In this document: positions 17,314-26,013 of the stretch, one piece after another
How the letters are laid out: each line of letters opens with the position of its first letter
How positions within the stretch are numbered: position 1 is the first letter of the stretch
Assembly: GCF_025398735.1 (NCBI RefSeq)
Contig: NZ_CP104694.1
Location: forward strand, 2,009,001 to 2,073,000
Origin: Tahibacter amnicola
GTDB taxonomy: Bacteria > Pseudomonadota > Gammaproteobacteria > Xanthomonadales > Rhodanobacteraceae
Reading direction: 5' to 3'
Length of the DNA: 64,000 nt
Program-made: the position numbers and the translations under genes
The notes under the pieces: model-generated
What the model saw: the letters and a program-made list of their open reading frames with translations, nothing else
Database searches by the model: none
What the model was told of the DNA's origin: nothing

Positions 17314-18570
17314 ATGTCCGAAACCCATTCCGATATTGTCATTCTCGGCGCCGGCGTCATCGGCCTGTCGTGCGCGTGGCATTTGTTGCAAGCGGGACGC
17401 AGCGTCACCGTGATCGATCAGGGGCGACTGGGCGGCGGCGCCTCCCACGGCAACTGCGGCACCTTGACCCCCAGCCACGCCGCTCCCCTGGCCATGCCTG
17501 GAATGGTGAGCCAGGCCCTGCGCTGGATGCTCAAGAAAGACGCCCCTTTTCGCGTCGCTCCGCGGCTGGATCCGGAGCTGTTTGGCTGGATGCTGCGTTT
17601 TTCACAGCGCTGCAATTGGAAAGATTTCAATGCCGTCAACCGCGCCAAGGCCGCCATCCTCACGCATTCGCGTGCGATGACCTCGGCGCTCGTGGCGGAG
17701 CAGGCGCTTGACTGCGAATACGTTGAATCCGGCACGCTCTACGTCTTTCGCGACCAGCGCCAGCTCGACGAATTCGCGTGGCACACGCGTTCGCTGGAAG
17801 AAGTCGGCATTGCTGTTCAGCATCGCGACGGCGACACCCTGCGCGGCATCGAGCCGTGCCTCCTCGACAGCGTGATCGGCGGCGTTTTTCATCCCGGTGA
17901 TGCCCAGTTGCGTCCCGATCGTTTCGTGGCCGAGCTGGGGCGCATCGTCCGTGCCGGTGGCGGCCAGATCGTCGAGCAGGCCGCGCCGGAAGCAATTGAG
18001 CGCGAAGGCGACCGGATCACGGCGGTGCGCGCCGGTGGGCGCCGCTACACGGCCGACCGGTTTGTACTGGCCGTCGGTGCATGGTCGGCCCCGGTGGGGC
18101 GACAGCTGGGGCTGCGCATTCCGGTGCAGCCCGGCAAGGGCTACTCCATCACGTACACACGCCCGTCGCTGGCCAATCGCATTCCGCTGGTGCTCAAGGA
18201 AGACAGCGTCTGCGTGACCGCCTGGGAAGGCGGCTACCGGCTCGGCAGCACGATGGAGTTCGCCGGTTACGACACGCAGCTCAACCGTGTGCGCCTGGAC
18301 GCCCTCAGGCGCGGTGCCGCGCGCTATCTGCGCGAACCCGAGGGGCCGGTACAGACCGAGGAATGGTATGGCTGGCGGCCCATGACCTATGACGACCTGC
18401 CGATCATCGGTCCCAGTCGCCGCCACGCCAATCTCATGCTGGCGACCGGTCACGGCATGCTGGGTGTCAGCATGTCGGCGGCTACCGGTCAGCTGGTCGC
18501 CGAGTTGATCAGCGAGCGTGCCACGACGCTGGATCCCGCGCCTTACAGTCCGGCGCGCTTCAGCCTGTAA
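17314..18570 (+). CDS. D-amino-acid dehydrogenase-like FAD oxidoreductase (DadA family)
   Basis: FAD-dependent oxidoreductase of 418 residues. The N-terminal dinucleotide motif GAGVIGLSCAWHLLQAG is at about residues 11-27, and the glycine-rich region GGASHGNCGTLTPSHA is typical of DadA-type enzymes. The C-terminal FAD contact region (RPMTYDDLPIIGPS, ATGHGMLGVSMSAATGQLVAEL) is intact. Family members oxidise D-amino acids or D-hydroxyproline; the substrate here is not determined. An N-formylglutamate deformylase gene follows, suggesting amino-acid catabolism. I took the ATG at 17314 because homology starts there. Confidence 0.85.
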   Translation: MSETHSDIVILGAGVIGLSCAWHLLQAGRSVTVIDQGRLGGGASHGNCGTLTPSHAAPLAMPGMVSQALRWMLKKDAPFRVAPRLDPELFGWMLRFSQRCNWKDFNAVNRAKAAILTHSRAMTSALVAEQALDCEYVESGTLYVFRDQRQLDEFAWHTRSLEEVGIAVQHRDGDTLRGIEPCLLDSVIGGVFHPGDAQLRPDRFVAELGRIVRAGGGQIVEQAAPEAIEREGDRITAVRAGGRRYTADRFVLAVGAWSAPVGRQLGLRIPVQPGKGYSITYTRPSLANRIPLVLKEDSVCVTAWEGGYRLGSTMEFAGYDTQLNRVRLDALRRGAARYLREPEGPVQTEEWYGWRPMTYDDLPIIGPSRRHANLMLATGHGMLGVSMSAATGQLVAELISERATTLDPAPYSPARFSL

Positions 18571-18627
18571 GTACCGCTTCCGCCGGCAGCGCACTCCGCT
18601 GCCGCGTGCCATTCCTGTTTCGGAACG

Positions 18628-19416
18628 ATGTCGATGAACACGTTTACGCTCCATGCCGGCCACGCGCCGCTGTTGATCTCGCTGCCGCACGATGGTCACG
18701 CCTTGCCCGAGGGAATGGCTGGACGCCTCGTGCCGTCCGCGCGACGTGTCCCGGATACGGACTGGCACGTCAGCCGCCTGTACGATTTCGCGCGCGAGCT
18801 GGGCGCATCCATCCTGATGCCACGCTATTCCCGTTACGTGGTTGACTTGAATCGCCCGCCGGACGATGTCTCCCTCTATCCGGGACAGAACACCACGGGG
18901 CTTTGTCCCATTGTTCAATTTTCCGGCGAGCCGGTGTACCTGGCGGGCGAGGAACCGCAGCCGGAAGAAGTCGCGCAGCGTGTGGCCACTTACTGGCAGC
19001 CTTACCATGAGGCGCTGCGTGACGAGCTCAATCGCCTGCGCACCGCCCACGGACGGGTCGTCCTGTGGGAAGGTCACTCGATCCGCAGCGTCGTGCCCTT
19101 CCTGTTCGACGGCCGCCTGCCGGACTTCAACCTCGGCACCAGCGGCGGCGCGAGCTGCGCGCCGGCGACGCAACAGCGGCTCGAAGCGGTGCTGTCGGCG
19201 CAGCGCGGCTACAGTTACGTTGTCAACGGACGGTTCAAGGGCGGCTACATCACGCGTCACTACGGCAAGCCCGGCGAAGGGGTAGAGGCTATCCAGCTGG
19301 AGCTGGCTCAGCTCAACTACATGGACGAGGCGAATTTCGACTATCTGCCCGAGCGCGCCGAGCCCACGCGTTTGCTCATCCGCGAGCTGCTCGTCGCGGC
19401 GCTGGGCGCCGGTTGA
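18628..19416 (+). CDS. hutG: N-formylglutamate deformylase (HutG family)
   Basis: Amidohydrolase of 262 residues that releases formate and glutamate from N-formyl-L-glutamate, the last step of one histidine degradation route. Motifs seen: LLISLPHDGHALPEGM at the start, PDTDWHVSRLYDFA, a metal or active-site region RYVVDLNRPP, LWEGHSIRSVVPFLFDGRLPDFNLGTS-type core and GGYITRHYGKPGEGVEAIQLE. No other hut genes are in the window, so it may be separated from them or have another substrate. It is separated by 57 bases from the DadA-like gene. Confidence 0.88.
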   Translation: MSMNTFTLHAGHAPLLISLPHDGHALPEGMAGRLVPSARRVPDTDWHVSRLYDFARELGASILMPRYSRYVVDLNRPPDDVSLYPGQNTTGLCPIVQFSGEPVYLAGEEPQPEEVAQRVATYWQPYHEALRDELNRLRTAHGRVVLWEGHSIRSVVPFLFDGRLPDFNLGTSGGASCAPATQQRLEAVLSAQRGYSYVVNGRFKGGYITRHYGKPGEGVEAIQLELAQLNYMDEANFDYLPERAEPTRLLIRELLVAALGAG

Positions 19417-19493
19417 GGCGCCGCAAATGCGCAGATGACGCCGGCTAGCCGGCGGAGTAGTGTGGGCAGGCCAGCCGAAAGGAGGGCTTCGCC

Positions 19494-19766
19494 GTGCGTC
19501 TACCCATGATCGTCGCCAGCGTCCTGCTGGCAGCGGGATGCTCCCTCGCCGGGGCCGCTCCCCAGAACACTCCGCCGCCGTCTAACGGGCTCGGCCAGAA
19601 CCAGGGGCCCTACGATCCGTATGCGGCGCCACCGTCGCAGCAGCAACCGCCCCCTCCGCCAAGCCAGCCGCCACCGGCGCAGCGGCGCAATCCCCATGCA
19701 CCGCAAAGTCCGCCGCCGCCGCGCGAGGGCGACGAACGGCGCGGCAAGGAAGGCGATGAGCGCTGA
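19494..19766 (+). CDS. Small proline-rich lipoprotein
   Basis: Predicted protein of 90 residues starting at a GTG with an excellent ribosome-binding site (AAAGGAGGG). The N-terminus is a lipoprotein signal with lipobox LAAGC at about residues 12-16. The mature part is almost wholly Pro, Gln and Ala followed by a charged tail (GDERRGKEGDER), so it is probably disordered. No family is recognised. The start signal and lipobox support a real gene despite the low-complexity sequence. Confidence 0.6.
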   Translation: MRLPMIVASVLLAAGCSLAGAAPQNTPPPSNGLGQNQGPYDPYAAPPSQQQPPPPPSQPPPAQRRNPHAPQSPPPPREGDERRGKEGDER

Positions 19767-19854
19767 CTACGGCAGGTCAGGCGCCGCCGGCGGTTGCCAG
19801 CGGCGTCGGATTTCCGGTTGAGTCCGGCAACTGACGTCCGAGTGCAACCGGCGA

Positions 19855-21744
19855 TCAGACCTCGAGCGAGGCCAGGTCACCCTTTTCTTCCAGCCAGCTC
19901 TTGCGGTCCGAGGCACGTTTCTTCGACAGCAGCATGTCCATGACCTTGCTGGTGCCGTCGTCCGGTTCGACCGTGAGCTGCACCAGGCGGCGCGTATCCG
20001 GATGCACGGCGGATTCGCGCAACTGGCCGGGATTCATTTCGCCCAGACCCTTGAACCGCGTGACCGATACCTGGCCCTTCATCTTTTCGCGCTCGATCTT
20101 TTCGAGCAGCACACGCTTTTCTTCTTCGTCCAGGCAATAGAACACCTGCTTGCCCACGTCGACGCGGAACAAGGGCGGCATTGCCACGAAAACCCGGCCA
20201 TCGCGCACCAGGCCCGGGAAATGACGCAGGAACAGTGCGCACAGCAGCGTGGCGATGTGCAGACCGTCCGAGTCGGCGTCGGCGAGAATGATGACCTTGC
20301 CGTAGCGCAGGCCGTCAATCCGGTCCACGCCGGGATCGCATCCGATGGCGACCGCCAGATCGTGCACTTCCTGCGACGCCAATACGGAGCCGGACTCCAC
20401 CTCCCAGGTGTTCAGGATCTTGCCGCGCAGCGGCAGGATGGCCTGGAAGTCCTTGTCGCGCGCCTGCTTGGCGGAACCACCGGCGGAATCGCCTTCGACC
20501 AGGAAGATCTCGGTCCGCGACAGATCGCTGGAGGCGCAGTCGGCGAGCTTGCCGGGCAGGGCGGGACCCTGGGTGATCTTCTTGCGGACGATCTGTTTTT
20601 CGGCCTTCAGGCGCGCCGCCGCGCGCTCGATGGCGAGCTGGGCGATCCGCTCGCCGAGCTCGACATGCTGATTGAGCCACAGCGAGAAACCGTCGTGAAC
20701 AACGCCTTCGACGAACGCCGCCGCGTTGCGCGAGGACAGTCGTTCCTTGGTCTGGCCGGAAAACTGGGCATCCTGCATCTTGAGCGACAGCACGAACGAG
20801 AGCCGGTCCCACACATCTTCCGGCGCCAGTTTCACACCGCGGGGCAGCAGGTTGCGGAAGTCGCAGAATTCGCGCAGGGCTTCGGTCAGGCCCGATCGCA
20901 GGCCATTGCAATGCGTGCCGCCCTGCGCGGTCGGGATGAGGTTGACGTAGGACTCCTGCACCAGCTCGCCTTCCGGCACCCACGCGATGGCGAACTCGAC
21001 GGCCTCGGTGTCGCGCTGCAGGCTGTGCACGTAGAGATCCGGCGGCAGGAATTCGGTGCCCTTGAGCATGCTGCGCAGGTAATCCGAAAGACCATCCTCG
21101 TAGTACCACTGGTCTCTCTCGCCACTGGCCTCGTCGGTCAGGCGCACTGTCAGACCCGAACACAGGACGGCTTTTGCCTGCAACAAATGCTTCAGTTTGG
21201 ACAAAAGGATTTTGGGCGTATCGAAATACTTCGGATCCGGCCAGAACCGAACGGTCGTGCCCGTCTGCCGCTTCGGCACGGTACCGATGACTTCCAGCGG
21301 GCTGGACCGGTCGCCATTGCGGAACTCCATCCGGTAGACCTGGGCGTCACGGCGGATCGTCACCTCGACCAGCGTCGATAGCGCATTGACCACCGATACG
21401 CCGACGCCGTGCAGGCCACCCGAGAACTGGTAGTTCTTGTTCGAGAATTTGCCGCCGGCGTGGAGCCGGGTCAGGATAAGCTCGACACCCGGAATGCCTT
21501 CCTCCGGATGGATATCCACTGGCATCCCGCGGCCGTCGTCGCTGACGGTCACCGAGCCGTCGGCATGGACGATCACTTCCACCGTCTTGGCGTGACCGGC
21601 CAACGCCTCGTCGACCGAGTTGTCGATCACTTCCTGGGCAAGGTGGTTGGGGCGCGCCGTATCCGTATACATGCCCGGGCGGCGTTTGACCGGGTCCAGT
21701 CCCGACAGGACTTCGATATCGGCGGCGTTGTAGCGACTACTCAT
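19855..21744 (-). CDS. parE: DNA topoisomerase IV subunit B
   Basis: ATPase subunit of topoisomerase IV, 629 residues, which decatenates chromosomes. The GHKL ATPase domain is N-terminal (EVIDNSVDEALAGHA, DDGRGMPVD, GGLHGVGVSVVNALS). The TOPRIM region has EGDSAGGSAKQARDKDFQAI and DADSDGLHIATLL; the C-terminus has RFKGLGEMNPGQL. The length suits ParE rather than GyrB. The ATG at 21744 gives the family start MSSRYNAADIEVLSGLDPVKRRPGMY. The gene stands alone. Confidence 0.95.
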   Translation of the reverse strand: MSSRYNAADIEVLSGLDPVKRRPGMYTDTARPNHLAQEVIDNSVDEALAGHAKTVEVIVHADGSVTVSDDGRGMPVDIHPEEGIPGVELILTRLHAGGKFSNKNYQFSGGLHGVGVSVVNALSTLVEVTIRRDAQVYRMEFRNGDRSSPLEVIGTVPKRQTGTTVRFWPDPKYFDTPKILLSKLKHLLQAKAVLCSGLTVRLTDEASGERDQWYYEDGLSDYLRSMLKGTEFLPPDLYVHSLQRDTEAVEFAIAWVPEGELVQESYVNLIPTAQGGTHCNGLRSGLTEALREFCDFRNLLPRGVKLAPEDVWDRLSFVLSLKMQDAQFSGQTKERLSSRNAAAFVEGVVHDGFSLWLNQHVELGERIAQLAIERAAARLKAEKQIVRKKITQGPALPGKLADCASSDLSRTEIFLVEGDSAGGSAKQARDKDFQAILPLRGKILNTWEVESGSVLASQEVHDLAVAIGCDPGVDRIDGLRYGKVIILADADSDGLHIATLLCALFLRHFPGLVRDGRVFVAMPPLFRVDVGKQVFYCLDEEEKRVLLEKIEREKMKGQVSVTRFKGLGEMNPGQLRESAVHPDTRRLVQLTVEPDDGTSKVMDMLLSKKRASDRKSWLEEKGDLASLEV

Positions 21745-22012
21745 TGGTATCGGCGAGCGAGAGCGAGTCGCGCATGGTGGCCGCATCGGCCAGACGGATC
21801 AAGTCTTGCGCCGGCGCCCCCGGTTACGGTCCGGCACGGTTCGTGCGTGGTGTCGGATTGTTGACGCGACCGCAGTGTGGCGGGGTGGACAAGACATTGG
21901 TCGAAGAAGGGCTCCTGGCGCTCGCTCCTGGCTCGAAAGCCGCTAAGCGGCCCCGAAACCCCTGTCGGACTGCCGAAATTTGTCAAAACCCCGGTTGGCG
22001 GCCCCGACGATG
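21745..22012. other. Non-coding gap between parE and pilE
   Basis: No credible coding region in either direction. It must contain the parE promoter (minus strand), which I could not place with confidence. The far end holds the pilE terminator, listed separately. Confidence 0.6.
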
Positions 22013-22036
22013 AAAAAAATGTGCCTTTCGGCTCAC
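22013..22036 (-). terminator. Terminator of pilE
   Basis: On the minus strand a short stem GTG-A-GCC / GGC-A-CAT with a GAAA tetraloop is followed by seven T residues (22019-22013), about 40 bases after the pilE stop. Confidence 0.65.
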
Positions 22037-22076
22037 GGGGGTGTCAACGTCCTTCGGCCATTTTCTGCCGTTCGTC

Positions 22077-22484
22077 CTAATTCCAGCACTCCAGACCAGT
22101 GGTTGACCCCTTGGTCGTGGTGCCGGCGGCATAGGTCAGCGTCATGCTCAGACATTTGGTGTCTTTGAGCTGGACGCCCTGGGCGGCGGCAGTTGCCACG
22201 AACCCGGTCGCCGTGTTGTTGGTGATGGTGAAGGCGTAATAACCGCGCTCGGACGTGGCGTTGGCACCGATCTGGGCCACGGTTCCGTAGGTGGGCTTGT
22301 TGGCGCGGTATTTTTCCTGAAGCAATTGAATCTGCTGCAGGCCGGTCACGGCTTCGGAGCGTCGGCTGCGACGCATCTGCTCAGTGAATGCCGGGTAGGC
22401 GATCGCGGCGATGATAGCGATGACTGCCACCACGATCATCAGCTCGACCAGGGTGAAACCGAGGGTTTTCCACTGCCGCCGCAT
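22077..22484 (-). CDS. pilE: Type IV pilin, PilE/PilA-like
   Basis: Prepilin of 135 residues. The class III leader ends at Gly9, giving mature FTLVELMIVVAVIAIIAAIA with Glu5 in place. A small globular domain follows with two C-terminal cysteines (DTKCLSM and LECWN) that can form the D-region disulphide loop. AAGGAG precedes the ATG. It is divergent from fimT-pilW-pilX-pilV. The short length and disulphide loop fit a PilE minor or major pilin; which of these it is cannot be decided here. Confidence 0.9.
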   Translation of the reverse strand: MRRQWKTLGFTLVELMIVVAVIAIIAAIAYPAFTEQMRRSRRSEAVTGLQQIQLLQEKYRANKPTYGTVAQIGANATSERGYYAFTITNNTATGFVATAAAQGVQLKDTKCLSMTLTYAAGTTTKGSTTGLECWN

Positions 22485-22561
22485 GGGGGTTCTCCTTCAC
22501 GTGGATACGAGAACAACGCGCCTTTTGTAGAGCCGATGGTACTCCGAAGCGCAGACGGGGC

Positions 22562-22577
22562 AGCAACCATCATTCCA
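22562..22577 (-). promoter_or_regulatory. Sigma-54 type promoter of pilE
   Basis: Minus-strand TGGAATGATGGTTGCT has the invariant GG and GC of the -24/-12 promoter at the right spacing (TGG at -24, TTGCT at -12). It lies 78 bases before the pilE start. The -24 element deviates at three positions from TGGCAC. RpoN control of pilins is established in pseudomonads and xanthomonads. Confidence 0.6.
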
Positions 22578-22649
22578 GGCGAGCCGTTCAAATCGACGGC
22601 GCCCGTCAATTTCACGAATTATTTCGGCCGCAACAGGGGATTTGCTCGT

Positions 22650-22665
22650 TGGCAGAGAAGTGCCA
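22650..22665. promoter_or_regulatory. Inverted repeat between the two pilin promoters
   Basis: TGGCA-N6-TGCCA lies in the middle of the divergent control region, between the two sigma-54-like promoters. It could be a binding site for a PilR-type activator serving both directions. That role is inferred from position only. Confidence 0.35.
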
Positions 22666-22782
22666 CCGAGCTACCTTAGAAACCGTAAAGAAACGTGCCG
22701 TTAGATCGGTTTTGTCGTCCGACGCAGTTATACAGAGCACTACGACGCGACAACGGCCATCTAAAAACTCAGGGCAAATCGG

Positions 22783-22798
22783 TGGCACGCCGTTTGCT
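22783..22798 (+). promoter_or_regulatory. Sigma-54 promoter of the fimT-pilV operon
   Basis: TGGCACGCCGTTTGCT is a full match to the RpoN consensus TGGCAC-N5-TTGCW. Transcription would start near 22810, leaving a leader of about 130 bases before fimT. Confidence 0.8.
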
Positions 22799-22942
22799 CA
22801 TGCCTCGGAGAAACAAGCTCGCAGCACGCGCAAACCCAATGCGCAACCCCAAAGGATTGAGCTGACGCTGCGTGAGCGGTTTGTGCCGCACAGGCACAGT
22901 AGTCAAGAAATTGACGCATTCAGTGCGATTCAGGGGAAAAAC

Positions 22943-23542
22943 ATGAAAACATCGCCTGCAGGCATTCGCTTCTCGAAGCGATTTTCGGGCTTCACTCTTA
23001 TAGAGCTGATGATCACCATTGGCGTGATCGCAGTTCTCGCTTCGCTGGCTGCTCCTTCCTTCTTTGAATTTCGCCATCGGTCCGCACTACGCGGCGCCGC
23101 TGAACAGGTTGTCGACTTCTGGGGAAATGCCCGCTTCGAGGCGGTGAAACGTAATACACCAATCAAGGTGACTTTCCGCCGCGCGACCAACGGCAGCATG
23201 TGCCTGGGGGCCGTTGCGCAGACGGATACCACGGACTACACCGCCTGCGATTGCTTCAGCGCAACAGGTTGCGCACTGGCCCGTTTTCCCGCTGACCAGG
23301 GCGAGTGGCGCGGCGTCACCGCGAACGCCGCCCCGACGATGGGCGCGGGCACTGGCGTGGTGTTTATCGATCCGAAACGCGGATTTCTCTCGCGCACGAC
23401 GGATGTCGGGAATCTGACGCTGACCTCGCTCAGTCCTTACCAGCTTCGCATCAGCATCGACATGCTCGGTCGCGCATCCACCTGCGAGCCGGCGTCGGCA
23501 TCCAAGAAGCTCAGTGATTACACCAAGCGCACGTGCGGGTGA
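22943..23542 (+). CDS. fimT: Minor pseudopilin FimT/FimU (GspH family)
   Basis: Prepilin-like protein of 199 residues. The leader ends FSG, followed by FTLIELMITIGVIAVLASLA with Glu5. The rest fits the GspH/FimT fold (ARFEAVKRNTPIKVTFRR, VFIDPKRGF), with several cysteines. GGGGAAAA precedes the ATG at 22943. First gene of the minor pilin operon; such proteins prime pilus assembly at the tip. Confidence 0.87.
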   Translation: MKTSPAGIRFSKRFSGFTLIELMITIGVIAVLASLAAPSFFEFRHRSALRGAAEQVVDFWGNARFEAVKRNTPIKVTFRRATNGSMCLGAVAQTDTTDYTACDCFSATGCALARFPADQGEWRGVTANAAPTMGAGTGVVFIDPKRGFLSRTTDVGNLTLTSLSPYQLRISIDMLGRASTCEPASASKKLSDYTKRTCG

Positions 23543-23545
23543 ACC

Positions 23546-24310
23546 ATGAAAACGACAATGACAATCAATCCCCGCCGCCAGACCGGTGTAACGCTGATCG
23601 AAATGATGATCGCCCAGGTCGTGGGCCTGATCATCGCCGGCAGTACACTCAGCTTCGTGATGGCCGGTGTGCGCAGTAATACCGAGTTCGTCTCGACCAC
23701 GCGCCTGACCCAGGAACTGCGCGGGCTGATGGACGTCAGTACGCGTGAACTGCGTCGCGCCGGCTTCGATCAGAATGCCTACAGAACGATCGGCGCGGGC
23801 ACGACCTACACCTCGCCCTTCGCATCGATGCAGTTCGTGCCGACCCCGACTGCAGGCAACACCGTCGCCAGCTGTGTGGTGCTGGCCTACGACAGCGCCG
23901 TGACCACTGCCGGCAGCGGCCCGGGCGTGCTCGGTTCCACCGAACGTCGCGGCATTCGCTACAACGCGGCCAACCGTTCCGTGGAGTTCAACTTCGGCAC
24001 CGGCGCAACGCCCGACTGCGCAGCCGCCGGCGCGAACTACGCCGTGTATCCGCCGGCCTGCAATGCGGCGACGGGATGGTGTGCGCTGACCAACCCGCAG
24101 CAGATGGAAATCACGCGTTTCGAGCTCGACACGAAAGACTCCAAGAGTATTGCCCCGGTCGGCACGACGACGCCGGGCGTCGCCATTCGCGTGGTGACCC
24201 TGACCGTCGCTGGAAACCTCCCTGGCAACAATCAGGTGGTGCGCACGCTGGTCAACGAAGTGCGGGTACGCAGCGATTGCACACTGGCTAACTGCACGGC
24301 CGCACCGTAG
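23546..24310 (+). CDS. pilW: Minor pilin PilW
   Basis: Protein of 254 residues with prepilin leader RRQTG and mature VTLIEMMIAQVVGLIIAGSTL. The downstream sequence matches PilW in arrangement (TQELRGLMDVSTRELRRAGFD soon after the membrane helix, then an extended beta-rich domain). It lies three bases after fimT. PilW acts with PilV and PilX in the priming complex. Confidence 0.85.
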   Translation: MKTTMTINPRRQTGVTLIEMMIAQVVGLIIAGSTLSFVMAGVRSNTEFVSTTRLTQELRGLMDVSTRELRRAGFDQNAYRTIGAGTTYTSPFASMQFVPTPTAGNTVASCVVLAYDSAVTTAGSGPGVLGSTERRGIRYNAANRSVEFNFGTGATPDCAAAGANYAVYPPACNAATGWCALTNPQQMEITRFELDTKDSKSIAPVGTTTPGVAIRVVTLTVAGNLPGNNQVVRTLVNEVRVRSDCTLANCTAAP

Positions 24311-24378
24311 TGAATAGGGCCCCCTGTTTCGGCAAGGGATACCTCGCGATGCCGGAGATGAACATAGGACGCAATGTC

Positions 24379-26004
24379 ATGAGATTGCAGACCGCATATC
24401 CTTCTGGCCCGGCGCTGCGGAATCGACAGCACGGATTCACCACGTTGCTGGTGTCCATCCTCATGCTGCTGATACTGAGCGTGATCGTGGGCTTCGCAGC
24501 GAAGGTCGGTGTTTTTGAATACCGTACCAGTACGAACGAGAACCGGGCGCGGCTGACCCAGGGGGCGGCCGAGAGTGCAATGGGCCTGGCGACACAGTTC
24601 GTCAAGTCAAACTCCGGCAATGTCATTTCGACCAAGGCCGGCACCGGCTGGCTCGATCCGGCCGCAAGCCGCTGGCAGAGCTGCCAGGTGGCGGTTGCAT
24701 CGGGGCAGCCCGATCCCTGCCTGGCGGAATCCGATACCGTCCGCCGCGCGCGCATGTTCCGCTACTTCTCTGGTGGCAGGACCACCATCGACTACACCGC
24801 AATGGTGCCGGCGCAGGCGCAGGTCACTGGGGTGGGGGGTGTGATTGACGCGTCCACCCGGCAGGGCGAATTCGCGGTGTCCACGAACGTCTCGGCCCTG
24901 CTGTGCCGGCTCGACACGGCGAACCCGTCGCGGCCCTGCATCTGCAAGCCCGATCCGGATCCGACCAAGCCCTGCGCGGCCGATCCCGTCGACTCGCGCT
25001 CCTACGCCGTGACGCTGGTGTCGACCGCGGACATGGGGGGCGAATCGGCGTCAGCGGAGGTCAAGCAGACGTTGGCTTCGTATCGCGCCATCGGTGGCGC
25101 CTCGCCGGTTCCGCTGGTGGCCTCTGGTCTGGTGGAGGGTCTTGGCAACGCGCAGATCGTCACCAGCGCCAACGCGGGCGGCTGGGGTGTTCCAGCCTCG
25201 ATCTGGAGTCCCCGCGATGTCGATATCGAAGCCAGCAGCGGCGGCGGCATCGGCAGCGTGTCTACCTGTCACATGGGCGAATACCTGCAGGACACGCCGC
25301 GCGCGGACCTGCTCACGACGTGCCCCAACAGCAACAATGCCTGCGGCTGTCCGGCCGACGACATCATTTCTGGTCACTCGGCGCGCATCAAGAGAGAAGG
25401 CATCGATATCCTGGATATCGACAACGGCAAAGGCGCGCTGCCCGATATCACTTATTACCCGAAAGAACCCTACGACGATCCGAACGATCCCATGGACGAT
25501 TCGCTGTTCGAGTGGATGTTCAACAAGGACGTCGTCAACGAAGGCCAGACCAAGGTTCGCCAGGACTGCGGTACAAGCGCCAACCAGGACTGCGCCATGG
25601 CCGCGCTGGAACGAATGGCGACGCTGATCCTCAATGACTGCAACAGCCTCAATGAAAAATCCACCGGCCTGATCTGGGTGAAAGGAGACTGCGACCTGCC
25701 AGATGTGGTGGGCACGCCCGAGGAACCGGTCGTCCTCGTCGTCGAGAACGCCGTCCGCCTTTCCGGCAACGCGGTCTTCTTCGGCATGATGTTCATCCGC
25801 TCGTCCGACGGGACGGCGACGATGGATGGTGCCGGCAACGTGAAGGTGTTCGGTTCCATCGTGGTCGAAGGCAACGTCAACCTGCGCGGCGGTCTGGATA
25901 TCGTCTACGCGCAGGAGATTACCGACGCCATCAACAATTCGCCTGCATTCAACCGGCTCGGGCGCCTGCCCGGCAGCTGGCTGGATTCCAGGACGGCGTT
26001 CTAG
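24379..26004 (+). CDS. pilX: PilX-like minor pilin with large C-terminal domain
   Basis: Protein of about 541 residues with leader RNRQHG and membrane helix FTTLLVSILMLLILSVIVGF lacking Glu5, as in PilX. Usual PilX proteins are under 200 residues. The additional region is cysteine-rich in its middle (DTANPSRPCICKPDPDP; NNACGCPADD) and ends with a segment that looks like a short beta-solenoid (VVLVVENAVRLSGNAVFFG, then GNVKVFGSIVVEGNVNLRGG). The start is uncertain: GTG at 24310 (overlapping pilW), ATG at 24349 and ATG at 24379 are possible; 24379 gives a leader of normal length. Confidence 0.78.
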   Translation: MRLQTAYPSGPALRNRQHGFTTLLVSILMLLILSVIVGFAAKVGVFEYRTSTNENRARLTQGAAESAMGLATQFVKSNSGNVISTKAGTGWLDPAASRWQSCQVAVASGQPDPCLAESDTVRRARMFRYFSGGRTTIDYTAMVPAQAQVTGVGGVIDASTRQGEFAVSTNVSALLCRLDTANPSRPCICKPDPDPTKPCAADPVDSRSYAVTLVSTADMGGESASAEVKQTLASYRAIGGASPVPLVASGLVEGLGNAQIVTSANAGGWGVPASIWSPRDVDIEASSGGGIGSVSTCHMGEYLQDTPRADLLTTCPNSNNACGCPADDIISGHSARIKREGIDILDIDNGKGALPDITYYPKEPYDDPNDPMDDSLFEWMFNKDVVNEGQTKVRQDCGTSANQDCAMAALERMATLILNDCNSLNEKSTGLIWVKGDCDLPDVVGTPEEPVVLVVENAVRLSGNAVFFGMMFIRSSDGTATMDGAGNVKVFGSIVVEGNVNLRGGLDIVYAQEITDAINNSPAFNRLGRLPGSWLDSRTAF

Positions 26005-26013
26005 GAGATGGCC

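Noticed and set aside
22650-22665. A third sigma-54 promoter on the minus strand (TGGCACTTCTCTGCCA)
   Set aside because: The -12 GC is not at the required spacing; kept only as an inverted repeat.
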